Part shown: positions 48,801 to 55,208 of the stretch, piece after piece
Numbering within the stretch: the stretch's first letter is position 1
Layout of the letters: each line of letters begins with the position of its first letter
From: Corythucha ciliata
Lineage: Eukaryota; Arthropoda; Insecta; Hemiptera; Tingidae
Assembly (NCBI GenBank): GCA_038030265.1
Contig: CM075937.1
Coordinates: forward strand, 46,294,198-46,358,197
DNA length: 64,000 nucleotides
Direction of reading: 5' to 3'
The notes under the pieces: model-generated
Database searches by the model: none
The model's input: only the letters and a program-made list of their open reading frames with translations
Told to the model about the DNA's origin: nothing
Translations under genes and position numbers: made by a program

Positions 48801-51800
48801 CTCAAAAATTACTGATTTCCTAAAGGAGTCTAAATCGACTAAACTACAAGTGAACCCTACTGATAAAATTAAGAGTAAACTTAAGTCCGTCCTGAAAAGT
48901 TCTTTCACCATCGAGGAATGGAAGAAAAATCGCTTACTACCAATGAACCCTAAATGTCCCTCCTTGTACGGGGTGGTAAAACTGCATAAAGCCAACTATC
49001 CCATAAGGCCGATAGTTTCGTTTATTGGTAGCCCCACAGAAAAAACAGCTAAATTTCTGGACAAAACTTTACGAGCAACTTTAAATTTTAATCGAAGTGA
49101 CTTTTCCTTAAAAAAATTCGTTAGATTTAATATCTGAGCTGGAAAAATACCCATGCGAGGCAACAGATAACATTAAACTTGTTTCATTTGATATAAAGAA
49201 TTTATACACTAATATTCCTAGCCAGGCATGTGTAGAACTAACCGAAAAAATGTTTGCGAATAAGAAGATTAATCCTTTAGTTGCTTATGAATTAATTGAA
49301 CTCCTACGCACTGTGGTTGAAAATAACTGTTTTGAGTTTGAGCAGGAGTATTACGAAATCGATGGTCTACCAATGGGATCACCCCTGTCACCCCTTTTAG
49401 CTGAAATTTATATGAGTTTCTGGGAGAAATCTTTGTTCAACTGTCCAGTATCTGAAGCCATAAAATTATGGCGACGGTATGTAGACGATGTATTTTGCAT
49501 AGTAGATACCACATGTCCTAGCCATATGCAGCTCCTCGATGTCATAAATAGTTTAGATAGTAACATTCAGTGTACAGTAGAGGAGGAGGTTCAGTGTTCT
49601 CTAAATTTCCTAGATGTAACCGTAAGAAGAAATCCCAAAAACTCGTTTACTTCAATATTTATCGTAAATCTGTCACAAGTGATATTGTAATTCCAAGTGA
49701 TTCCATGCATCCTTGGGCCCAAAAACTGGCGGCTTTTGTGTGGTATATTGATAGGGCGCTACGATTTCCCCTTTCTCCGGACGCTTTTCGTAGGGAAATA
49801 GAAACAATTAAACACGTAGCAGAGTCAAACGGATATAAAAAAGACTTAATTGACATGCTTGTAGCTAAGCGTCAGAAAGCTTATGTTATTAAACAAACAT
49901 TCCCTACACAAGCACCAGATCCAATGCAACATTTTCTGGTGGTTCCGTACATAGGGACACTCTCAAGACGAATCGTGTCAGCTGTCAAGAGCGAAAATGT
50001 ACGTGTGTCATACAGGGCCGTTAATCCGTTAAGCCAGCAGCTGTGCAGGTTAAAAGTCGGCCCGGACTTGCTAGACAGATCGGGAGTGTATCAACTCTCT
50101 TGTCGCTGCCAAACCCCCATTCCCACGTACACAGGGCAAACTGGCAGACGGTTGGGCACACGGATTAGTGAGCACATGCCACAGTCATCACGGTGTACGG
50201 AATATGGTGCACACCTCTTGTCATGTGGAATTAGTTTTGATCCTGCTACAGATGTAAAACTTTTACACGAAATGAAAAAAGGAAGTTTAATGGATTGGGC
50301 GGAGAAAATGGAAATCGTGGCAAGCTGTAAAGATAGAAATAAACTAGTGCTAAACGCTGTAAAAGAATTCCATCTTATGCCGTGTGCCACTGCCCTACTC
50401 AAACGGAGAGGGGATCAGTGTTGAGCATGACCGTACCACAAAGATCGAGATTAATCAGTCTCTGTTTATATTTTTCTACCTATACACGTACTTACGTCAA
50501 TGTGTGAAACGTTTTAGTTCTTTTTATTATTATTATTATTATTATTTATTTATTCATGTTTCTTGTACAGCAATCCCATTTTTTATATACGCTTTAAGTA
50601 AGTTTAAAACAATGTACATTTGAAATTCTAAGGTTTTATTAATTGACACAATTCATTGCATGGTTCATATAGTGACGCTGGGTGCTGCGTTATACCATTT
50701 TAAGTGTATAGATGCTTAGTTGCCGTTCTTTTTAACATCCTAAGTCCAGGTAGGAACGTTCTTAATTGTCCTTTTATGCTTGTGTAATCCAACTTTTCAT
50801 TTTAGCCACAGAAGATGACTGTATAAGTCGAAACCGTTCTGGCAGTAAAGTTTTAATTTGCGACGAAGGAATTTTTGTTCATCGCAAAAAGATGGTTGTC
50901 CTCTCCACTTTATTTTTATTTTCTTTTTCGCAAAGCGCTTTCAACACATTGGTGTCATCCTCAGTGCGCACCTGAACAGGGATTACGAGATATATCACAA
51001 ACGAACTTAAAATGCTAAAATCACAGCTCTAAATGACTAGTCTTATAGGTATTGATAATTATATGTATAAAGTTTGGTAACTTACGTCTGCGGTAAACAA
51101 AATTACTTCAATATAATAATGTCCCCTTTGGGACAGTGGTCAAGCTCTACTAAACCTTTTATCTTGCAAGATTGCCTATAGGAAATGTTGTCGTTTTCTG
51201 TCTTGGTGGGAGTACAGGAAGGAGGGACAGAAATGGACTGCTTATTGCTTCCCCGCGTTCATTGAGGCAGGCCCTTCCATTTTTTAACTCTTCATTAATA
51301 AAGAGGCCTTCCATAGTTGCTAGTGGCTGTTTTCGACTTTCGACGATCAAGATTTCCGCCTCATGGTTGGCTTGTTGTCCACAGGATTGTATGTGGGCAT
51401 GAAACCTTGAGTCTGGGCGCCGCACATGCTCCTTAAATCTTTCCCGGAATTTTCGAATAGTGCGGCCCACGTAGGTCGCTTCTTCACATGACCCACATCT
51501 CAATCTATACACTCCGCTCTGATCTATAGCATCAGTCTTGTCTTTCCCGTACTTAAGACCTTTATTGAGTAGGGATATTTCTTCTTCAGTAAAAATAGTG
51601 GGAGTCAAAAGAACTGTTCTCGGGAAAACCGCATCGTCTTTATTTTTTCCATAATTCTCAATGTCAGCATGTAAACCCTCTAGAAATGATGTAATGAGAT
51701 TAGCGACGGCAATAGAAAGTAATGTAAAGGAGAGGGAGGTAAAGGAGGAGTGTGCGGCAGCCTTGAGGAAAGGAATCAGGAAAATAAAAAATGAAAATAG

Positions 51801-54800
51801 GTGGTCTGCCACTCCATGCATTGGTCGCACTCTTAAAACACTGAACCATAAGCTGGAGGTGAATAACTTGATAGTTTTAAAGGAAGACAAAGGGAGTTCC
51901 TCAGTTGTCATGGATAGGTCCCAGTATTCAAGGAGAACGGAGGAATTCCTTCAAGAGAACGGTTTTGTACAATTAAAAAAAGACCCTCCTACTGAATATC
52001 AGAAGACGGTGAGAGAAACAATTAGAAGCCTCCAGTTTTTGGCCACGGAAACTGAAAAAACATCAGGCCGGTTTATTAACGCAAATCCGAGAGCTCCTAA
52101 ATTGTACGCCCTTCCAAAAATGCATAAAAATTTTAAGGAAGGTTTCCCACCAATACGGCCGATCGCTTCCTTTATCTCCGCCCCCTGTGAACTAATTGCT
52201 AAGCATATAAATAAAGTTTTTAGAAATGTGACGGCGTTCAAGCCGAAATATAGTATAACCAATAACAAAGAGTTCATAGAAAGCATAAGCTCCGTGGAAT
52301 TGAATAGCAAATCCATTCTTGTGTCCTTCGATGTGGTAAATTTATTTAGCAGTATCCCCCCAAAGGTAGCCTTAGAAGAAATAACACAAGTCATTGACAA
52401 GTACTGCAAAGACCGCCTCCTAGGAGAGGAGCTACGAATGGCGTTCAAAATGTGTTTAGGGCAAAGTTACGTAAAATTTAATGGCAAATATTTTGAACAA
52501 AAACAGGGGCTGGCAATGGGTTCTGGAATTTCACCCATCAGTGCAGAGGTCGTCCTTTCCGCATTTGAGGATAGAGTGGTCATGTCGGAGGCGAACCCGT
52601 TCAGACCATTCATAAAGTACTGGAGACGATACGTCGATGACGTGTGTGCCGTATGGGAAGGTACAGCAAAGGATCTCGAGGCATTCTTGACGTACCTCAA
52701 TGAAGCTGAGGATTATTTAAAATTCACTTTAGAGACAGAGGTGGATTCCCGGATCAATTTCCTAGACCTGACGGTGCGGCGGGATGGAGAGAAGGTAAAA
52801 TTTGCGATTTACCGCAAACCCACAGCCAGTGACGTAACGATCCCGGTTGACTCACAACATCATCCTCGCCACAAGTTAGCGGCATTGCAGTCTTTGATTC
52901 ATCGGCTCGTATCGGTACCAATGGATCAACGAGACTTTGAGGCAGAACTTCAAGAAATCAGGCGAATTGCGGTGAATAATGGGTTCGAGGAGCGCCAAGT
53001 CTTTCGACTTCTAGAAAAGAAAAAGAGGCAGGAAGTCGTGAAGGCCGTAATTCCTAGTTCAAGCGCCGGGAAGCCTGAAAGTAAGCCGTGGATTTCGCTC
53101 CCTTACCTAGGTGAACCGTCGTTGGAAGTCGAAAGAGTACTACACCGCAGCAACTACAGGGTGGCCCACAGCTCTCGCAACACACTGGCTTCCTCTCTCT
53201 CTCGGGGGAAAGACAAGACTGATGCTATAGATCAGAGCGGAGTGTATAGATTGAGATGTGGGTCATGTGAAGAAGCGACCTACGTGGGCCGCACTATTCG
53301 AAAATTCCGGGAAAGATTTAAGGAGCATGTGCGGCGCCCAGACTCAAGGTTTCATGCCCACATACAATCCTGTGGACAACAAGCCAACCATGAGGCGGAA
53401 ATCTTGATCGTCGAAAGTCGAAAACAGCCACTAGCAACTATGGAAGGCCTCTTTATTAATGAAGAGTTAAAAAATGGAAGGGCCTGCCTCAATGAACGCG
53501 GGGAAGCAATAAGCAGTCCATTTCTGTCCCTCCTTCCTGTACTCCCACCAAGACAGAAAACGACAACATTTCCTATAGGCAATCTTGCAAGATAAAAGGT
53601 TTAGTAGAGCTTGACCACTGTCCCAAAGGGGACATTATTATATTGAAGTAATTTTGTTTACCGCAGACGTAAGTTACCAAACTTTATACATATAATTATC
53701 AATACCTATAAGACTAGTCATTTAGAGCTGTGATTTTAGCATTTTAAGTTCGTTTGTGATATATCTCGTAATCCCTGTTCAGGTGCGCACTGAGGATGAC
53801 ACCAATGTGTTGAAAGCGCTTTGCGAAAAAGAAAATAAAAATAAAGTGGAGAGGACAACCATCTTTTTGCGATTAATTCGTAACTCCACAACACCGCTCA
53901 CACCATCGGAATTTTTGTTCCACCTTGGTGTTTTTCTTTCTGCTGCGAATGCTGCATCAAAAGAAGTCATTTGGATTTCGAGACTTCTGAATGAGCTAAT
54001 TGGTCTAACATCGGTGCCAGTTCTGCTTGTCGACAACCAGGCAGCAAAACGTCTCTCGGAAAATCCGTAATTCCATTCAAGATCGAAGCACATTTTAAGA
54101 AAACATTTCTTCATTCGTGACCGTATCAAAGCCAAAATGTTGGAAGTATCACATATCGAGTCGGAATCTCAATTACTCAATTAGCAGATTTACTCACGAA
54201 ACCTATGCCCTACGCTAGGCTGTCGTATTTGCGTCAAAAGTTTGGGCTTACTACTGGTCAATTTTAAATTTTTTTGTACGTTTTTCCCCGCGTTTTTCAT
54301 TCCCAAAATTACTCGAATAAGGGAAAGTATTGAATTTATTCTCACAATTTTGTAACACGCGCGGTAACTGTTCTTTTCGTTTCCACGGTAACGTTTTTGT
54401 TGTGTACTGGGGTCTCCGATTATAAAAAAGCACTCCTCTCGTTTTTGTTCCGTCGATTAAAAATAAAGTTCTTTCCATTAAATAAAATACATGTTTTTCG
54501 CGTTCTAAAGACAAAAATCAAAAAGTTCCAGTTCCTGAGCTCCGAAATCATACAAAATTCTGCCACTAGGAGTCAAGCAGAGTGGTGACAGCCAAAATTT
54601 TGAGCCCTAGCCAATGAAAGAGCAAGACGAGCAGGGTTCCTTGATATTTCATTGGATACCACTCGAAGTTTGAGCAGTGACAGTTCACGAGTAAAGGAGT
54701 CTTAACGTTTCCGAACAGGTCACATGTTTCTTTGGAGCTCGAACAGGCAATCCATGATTGGCGACAGCCTGGAATACCACTGTCCATATATCAAGAAACC

Positions 54801-55208
54801 GGCTATTTTGTATCTCCGACGCGGGTAACCAGATGCACTCTTTTCCAGTTTTTGGGCATCCTGGAGCTTCAGGGCGTCCACTTGGACACTTGTACCCTTC
54901 TGTACAACGCACCTTGACTAAAACTGATCTCCCCAGACTCGAGAGCTAGCGTTCCCTAACACGCCTAAATCCTACGTCCGACAGATCCGTCGAAAGTAAG
55001 CCCATAACTCCCATCATTCTTCAAAAAGTTTACGATCCCAGCCTTTTAACGAACATGAATAATTTGAGTTGATTATCATAATTTTTTTGCACGTAAACAT
55101 GAAATAAATAAAAAAACAGCGACGCTAACAAAACTCACCGTCAACTGCTTCATCTTTCAACGATCTCACAGATTCCACTGTTTTTAATTTCTCACCGAAA
55201 ACATCCAT
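27870..55208 (-). CDS. MMS19: MMS19, cytosolic Fe-S assembly targeting factor, 17 coding exons
   Basis: HEAT-repeat protein of the CIA targeting complex; delivers Fe-S clusters to DNA polymerases, helicases and repair enzymes. Exons (minus, high to low): 55,208-55,139; 32,884-32,646; 32,584-32,440; 32,367-32,180; 32,115-31,960; 31,880-31,664; 31,598-31,486; 31,416-31,305; 31,208-31,022; 30,948-30,703; 30,641-30,465; 30,408-30,030; 29,969-29,860; 29,414-29,267; 29,206-29,042; 28,975-28,895; 27,977-27,870. All phases join, giving 946 residues (human 1,030). Family landmarks: ESEGDPRNLVFLFDF and CYFPVDFTE (N-terminal domain), YRPKVIG and LDDKKRLVRQKAV (C-terminus). Exon 1 (MDVFGEKLKTVESVRSLKDE...) is inferred: it starts with ATG, ends at a strong GTGAGT donor, has the right phase (G|AA), and lies head-to-head with UBTD as in humans. 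The intron after 31,305 would use a GC donor. Exons 2-17 are near certain; exon 1 is about 0.8. Confidence 0.93.
27978..28894. other. Last MMS19 intron, carrying a palindromic MITE
   Basis: 917-bp intron between exons 16 and 17. Apart from the element at 28,171-28,378 it is unremarkable. The open frame on the minus strand at 28,583-29,032 is a read-through of exon 16 into the intron and not a separate gene. Confidence 0.7.
28171..28378. mobile_element. Double-palindrome MITE, copy 1
   Basis: Outer arms of 55 bp start TTTTCACACTTGAGATTC (28,171-28,225) and are mirrored at 28,324-28,378. Between them lies a second, related palindrome (about 28,238-28,312) whose arms read CTCCTTCATACTTAGATTCC. 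Outer and inner arms are themselves similar (CTTYCACACTTRAGATTYCGG), so the element is a nested head-to-head duplication of a single ~35-bp end. A second, left-truncated copy is at 41,941-42,117. Confidence 0.75.
29415..29859. other. MMS19 intron 13, no separate gene
   Basis: An open frame of 122 codons on the plus strand (29,476-29,844) and one of 200 codons on the minus strand cross this intron. Neither has a domain; the minus-strand one is intron read-through joined to exon 13. The stretch is GC-richer than its surroundings and may be an old insertion. Confidence 0.5.
32885..34066. other. Non-coding stretch between MMS19 exon 2 and the SLC36-like gene
   Basis: No exon of either gene was recognised. 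The N-terminal exon(s) and promoter of the SLC36-like gene should lie here. An 89-codon open frame at 33,875-34,144 has no transporter-like sequence and is not proposed as the start. Confidence 0.5.
34067..35803 (+). CDS. SLC36: SLC36-type proton-coupled amino acid transporter (5' end unresolved)
   Basis: Amino acid/proton symporter of the Aa_trans (PF01490) family, expected in lysosomal or plasma membranes. Eight exons: about 34,067-34,284, 34,345-34,469, 34,541-34,625, 34,682-34,954, 35,014-35,189, 35,251-35,423, 35,482-35,641, 35,695-35,803, roughly 435 residues. Signatures: SFLKGQIGAGMFAMGDAYRN (first membrane helix), TQIGFCSVYFLFVAQ, TIYTFEGISL, IGYLKYGDNVKGSLTLNLP, LFTYPIQFFVASDM and SLIGAACSTSLAFIFPPLCD; about 10-11 hydrophobic segments. 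Exon phases agree only with the donor at 34,470 and the acceptor ending at 35,250; nearby alternatives break the frame. The intron after 35,423 has a GC donor (CAG|GCAAGT). A stop at 34,063 precedes the first exon, so an upstream exon must supply the start. The gene lies within MMS19 intron 1, on the opposite strand. Which SLC36 paralogue it is cannot be said. Confidence 0.9.
35804..36385. other. SLC36-like 3' flank
   Basis: Presumed 3' UTR and intergenic sequence. A possible AATATAAAA-type context occurs near 36,222 but no clear AATAAA was seen. Confidence 0.4.
36386..36622. repeat. 237-bp palindrome with ~55-bp perfect arms
   Basis: The left arm (36,386-36,440, starting GAGGTTGTAGTCCGCTGACA) is repeated as an exact reverse complement at 36,568-36,622 around a 127-bp spacer. 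The absence of visible mismatches implies a recent origin. No flanking duplication or coding content; probably a MITE, or hairpin-forming DNA. Confidence 0.75.
36840..37521. repeat. Degenerate minisatellite (GACGAAATTGACAGTTT theme)
   Basis: Roughly twenty diverged copies of 'GACGAAATTGACAGTTT' plus a short variable part, spaced about 20-40 bp. The array is interrupted by the gypsy element and resumes at 41,764 with 'AGGACGAAACTGACAGTTTC'. Confidence 0.7.
37527..37634 (-). repeat. Gypsy 3' LTR (108 bp)
   Basis: Starts TGTTATATAC and ends ATATACAACA on the plus strand. Differs from the partner LTR at one site (GAGATATAC against GAAATATAC). Confidence 0.92.
37741..41171 (-). pseudogene. Gypsy pol (PR-RT-RNase H-IN) with frame breaks
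   Basis: In order on the minus strand: two zinc knuckles (CLACGRTNHKARNC, CHACNKPGHIEKVC); protease with FEVDSGS; RT with VRICADYK, LDLHKAYLHVQL and the AYFDD catalytic box; RNase H from ATDASPFG; integrase with an HHCC zinc finger (H-x3-H type, CRGCAEVK) and the core VSDNATIF...NYPATNGLAERS; then a C-terminal part ending KRCLLS at 37,741. The frame changes at the T8 tract 39,338-39,345 (between RT and RNase H), at the T11 tract 38,090-38,100 (inside integrase) and near 37,946-37,955. The protein cannot be made as one chain from this copy unless the indels are assembly errors. Confidence 0.85.
41116..41616 (-). pseudogene. Gypsy gag, N-terminal part
   Basis: Begins at ATG 41,616 (MDDSDSQNAILEALK) 35 nt after the LTR. 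The text TISQYVSNLKAKM resembles the Retrotrans_gag domain. The frame ends at a TGA near 41,118, and the rest of gag (from CQDENCG on, including both zinc knuckles) lies one base forward in the pol frame. The break falls inside the capsid-like domain, not at the usual gag/pol border, so it is more likely an indel than programmed frameshifting. Confidence 0.75.
41651..41758 (-). repeat. Gypsy 5' LTR (108 bp)
   Basis: Promoter-side LTR of the minus-strand element; 107 of 108 positions match the partner LTR as read by eye. Confidence 0.92.
41764..42329. other. Interval between gypsy and copia, with a MITE fragment
   Basis: Holds the remnant of the split minisatellite (41,764 to about 41,825) and a left-truncated copy of the double-palindrome MITE (41,941-42,117; 'GTATCGAGGATACT', 'ATTCCGGAATCGCATACTTT' and the outer end AATCTCAAGTGTGAAAGCG). 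No gene. Confidence 0.65.
42335..44029 (+). repeat. Copia 5' LTR, split by an insertion
   Basis: 42,335-42,454 and 43,954-44,029 rejoin to the 3' LTR sequence when the insert and one copy of CTCGTTTTTG are removed. One difference from the 3' LTR (AAGGCAAA against AAGACAAA near 44,016). Confidence 0.9.
42455..43943. mobile_element. Foldback-like element with 144-bp tandem repeats in its arms
   Basis: Flanked by the exact 10-bp repeat CTCGTTTTTG (42,445-42,454 and 43,944-43,953) inside the copia LTR. The ends share CTAAAATGTTGACTCAGAC in inverted orientation. Each arm is a tandem array of 144-bp units: landmark GTTGACCGGGGTCCGACC at 42,501, 42,645, 42,789 and 42,933, with a shortened unit to 43,061; in the right arm GGTCAAC at 43,604, 43,748 and 43,892. 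The 500-bp centre has no transposase. Long arms of tandem repeats with a 9-10-bp duplication recall Drosophila Foldback or Mutator-like elements; the superfamily is inference. Open frames through the repeats (144 = 48 codons) are a by-product of the period. Confidence 0.85.
44030..44045 (+). promoter_or_regulatory. Copia primer-binding site for half tRNA-iMet
   Basis: GGTTATGGG directly follows the 5' LTR. It is complementary to the anticodon-loop sequence CCCATAACC of initiator tRNA-Met, which primes Drosophila copia from a tRNA cleaved in the anticodon loop. This also fixes the LTR end at 44,029. Confidence 0.75.
44130..45119 (+). pseudogene. Copia gag
   Basis: Begins with the typical LKGAEDWPQCRDKVMD text, continues through a UBN2-type gag domain (ARIKNQHRDFFAGLK) and ends in a CCHC knuckle CKYCNVKGHWLKQC. 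No ATG precedes the conserved N-terminus in frame; the nearest is at 44,223, so the start may be lost. The frame shifts by one base between the knuckle and the protease, near 45,105. Confidence 0.8.
45121..47855 (+). pseudogene. Copia pol: protease, integrase, RT and start of RNase H
   Basis: Protease site WWVDNGATKH; integrase with the zinc finger region (HERWGHLDKQYIR...CGPCQFGK) and SDNGGEFDNEQ core; RT with WVYRLKRHPDGTVDKYRAR, FDVSTAFLNGDVDEEIYMKQ, LYGLKQASRCWN and the YVDDGL catalytic box; RNase H with DADFAGC and ADSTCEAELVAA, where PLE1 cuts in. In-frame TGA at 45,856-45,858 within integrase, and a one-base loss at about 46,690 between integrase and RT. Non-functional as read. Confidence 0.88.
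47857..50424 (+). pseudogene. PLE1 polyprotein: RT plus GIY-YIG endonuclease, two frame breaks
   Basis: N-terminal PLE region; RT blocks LYGVVKLHKANYPIRPIVSF, VSFDIKNLYTNIP, GLPMGSPLSPLLAEIYMSFW, and WRRYVDDVF with the catalytic YVDD; the conserved FNIYRKSVTSDIVIP tail; and a C-terminal GIY-YIG nuclease, SGVYQLSCRC...YTGQTGRRLGTRISEH. The frame changes at the A7 tract 49,110-49,116 and again near the A5 tract 49,637-49,641. Endonuclease-bearing PLEs use RT and the GIY-YIG nuclease for target-primed insertion. The breaks make this copy inactive unless they are assembly errors. Confidence 0.88.
50805..50845 (+). ncRNA. Possible hammerhead-like core in the PLE1 3' UTR
   Basis: CAGAAGA (50,809-50,815), a short GAC/GTC stem, then GAAAC (50,830). 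It follows the CUGANGA-stem II-GAAA order of hammerhead ribozymes reported from PLEs, but has A for the conserved U, so it may be inactive or only a look-alike. Confidence 0.25.
50881..51548 (-). repeat. PLE2 left inverted terminal repeat
   Basis: Reverse complement of 53,206-53,873. On the minus strand it encodes the GIY-YIG end again, fused in frame to the N-terminal fragment through GLKYG|KDKTDAID, so this arm represents a PLE copy lacking the whole RT. Confidence 0.9.
51661..53595 (+). CDS. PLE2 reverse transcriptase with GIY-YIG endonuclease (N-terminus missing)
   Basis: One uninterrupted frame of 644 codons. It begins inside the N-terminal region (SACKPSRNDVMRLATAIE); the preceding residues are on the opposite strand because of an inversion. 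RT blocks: LYALPKMHKNFKEGFPPIRP, SFDVVNLFSSIP, GLAMGSGISPISAEVVLSAF and WRRYVDDVCAVW (catalytic YVDD), then FAIYRKPTASDVTIPVDSQ. C-terminal GIY-YIG domain: SGVYRLRCGSC...YVGRTIRKFRERFKEH. It differs strongly from PLE1, so two PLE families are present. All catalytic blocks are intact; whether a normal N-terminus is needed is unknown. Confidence 0.88.
   Translation: MSACKPSRNDVMRLATAIESNVKEREVKEECAAALRKGIRKIKNENRWSATPCIGRTLKTLNHKLEVNNLIVLKEDKGSSSVVMDRSQYSRRTEEFLQENGFVQLKKDPPTEYQKTVRETIRSLQFLATETEKTSGRFINANPRAPKLYALPKMHKNFKEGFPPIRPIASFISAPCELIAKHINKVFRNVTAFKPKYSITNNKEFIESISSVELNSKSILVSFDVVNLFSSIPPKVALEEITQVIDKYCKDRLLGEELRMAFKMCLGQSYVKFNGKYFEQKQGLAMGSGISPISAEVVLSAFEDRVVMSEANPFRPFIKYWRRYVDDVCAVWEGTAKDLEAFLTYLNEAEDYLKFTLETEVDSRINFLDLTVRRDGEKVKFAIYRKPTASDVTIPVDSQHHPRHKLAALQSLIHRLVSVPMDQRDFEAELQEIRRIAVNNGFEERQVFRLLEKKKRQEVVKAVIPSSSAGKPESKPWISLPYLGEPSLEVERVLHRSNYRVAHSSRNTLASSLSRGKDKTDAIDQSGVYRLRCGSCEEATYVGRTIRKFRERFKEHVRRPDSRFHAHIQSCGQQANHEAEILIVESRKQPLATMEGLFINEELKNGRACLNERGEAISSPFLSLLPVLPPRQKTTTFPIGNLAR
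53206..53873 (+). repeat. PLE2 right inverted terminal repeat
   Basis: Carries the end of the ORF, the 3' UTR and the possible ribozyme core; mirrored at 50,881-51,548. The 34-bp tail follows at 53,874-53,907. Confidence 0.9.
53786..53830 (+). ncRNA. Possible hammerhead ribozyme core in the PLE2 terminal repeat
   Basis: CTGAGGA (53,790-53,796) fits the hammerhead CUGANGA box; TGACACCAATGTGTT can form stem II (ACAC/GUGU); GAAA (53,812-53,815) follows. Hammerhead motifs are known in the repeats of many Penelope-like elements. Stems I and III and the cleavage site could not be settled by eye. A mirrored copy is in the left repeat (about 50,924-50,968, minus strand). Confidence 0.4.
53948..54267 (+). 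pseudogene. Copia RNase H, C-terminal remainder after the PLE insertion
   Basis: Continues the RNase H text across the insertion: NAASKEVIWISRLLNEL, LLVDNQAAKRLSENP, then RSKHILRKHFFIRD and LADLLTKPMPYARLSYLRQK, ending at a stop at 54,265-54,267, just before the purine tract and 3' LTR. It has an in-frame TAA at 54,068-54,070 and a frame change near 54,175. Confidence 0.85.
54328..54523 (+). repeat. Copia 3' LTR (196 bp)
   Basis: Preceded by AAGGGAAAG and followed by the target duplication AGTTC. Contains AATAAAGTTC near 54,462, a possible polyadenylation signal. Confidence 0.92.
54529..55138. other. MMS19 intron 1, 5' part
   Basis: About 600 bp of non-repetitive sequence between the copia insertion and exon 1. 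Overlapping 60-75-codon frames on both strands show no domain. Confidence 0.5.

Larger units (their letters stand above)
50881..53907 (+). mobile_element. Penelope-like element 2 (PLE2), complete insertion with inverted terminal repeats
   Basis: Flanked by the exact 13-bp duplication GGAATTTTTGTTC (50,868-50,880 and 53,908-53,920). The element has 668-bp inverted repeats (50,881-51,548 and 53,206-53,873), each comprising the GIY-YIG coding end and the 3' UTR, and no mismatch was noticed in the parts compared. A 34-bp tail (53,874-53,907) is present at the right end only. Inverted LTR-like repeats plus a short one-sided tail are known features of Penelope. Between the left repeat and the plus-strand ORF, 51,549-51,660 is an inverted piece of the N-terminal coding region (minus strand, TEEEISLLNKGLKYG). 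Confidence 0.9.
47856..53940 (+). mobile_element. Penelope-like element 1 (PLE1), itself interrupted by PLE2
   Basis: Inserted in copia RNase H with the 7-bp duplication TGCTGCG (47,849-47,855 and 53,941-53,947). PLE1 sequence is 47,856-50,880 plus 53,921-53,940, about 3.05 kb; the rest is PLE2. The open frame starts immediately at the insertion junction, so the 5' end is probably truncated. The 3' UTR of about 450 bp contains GAAGATGACTGTATAAGTCG, a motif common at PLE 3' ends. Confidence 0.88.
42335..54523 (+). mobile_element. Ty1/copia-type LTR retrotransposon, ~4.6 kb before insertions
   Basis: Flanked by the 5-bp target duplication AGTTC (42,330-42,334 and 54,524-54,528). The 3' LTR is 54,328-54,523 (196 bp). 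The 5' LTR is identical except at one site, but is split by a foldback-like element: 42,335-42,454 plus 43,954-44,029, which also sum to 196 bp. The LTR starts TATTG and ends CAAAA rather than TG...CA. A purine tract AAGGGAAAG precedes the 3' LTR. Order of domains gag, protease, integrase, RT, RNase H is the copia order. It is the host of two nested Penelope-like elements. Confidence 0.92.
32885..55138 (-). other. MMS19 intron 1 (22.3 kb), hosting a gene and nested transposons
   Basis: Donor GGTGAGT at 55,138 and acceptor CATCCAG ending at 32,885 (minus strand). Inside lie the SLC36-like gene on the opposite strand, a gypsy element, and a copia element stuffed with a foldback-like element and two Penelope-like elements. 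Recognised transposons make up about 16.4 kb, so most of the intron length is recent insertion. The intron depends on the exon 1 assignment at 55,208-55,139. Confidence 0.78.

Noticed and set aside
51159..51911. 250-codon minus-strand frame as a separate gene
   Set aside because: It is the inverted PLE2 arm joined to an inverted N-terminal fragment and then antisense of the PLE2 ORF.
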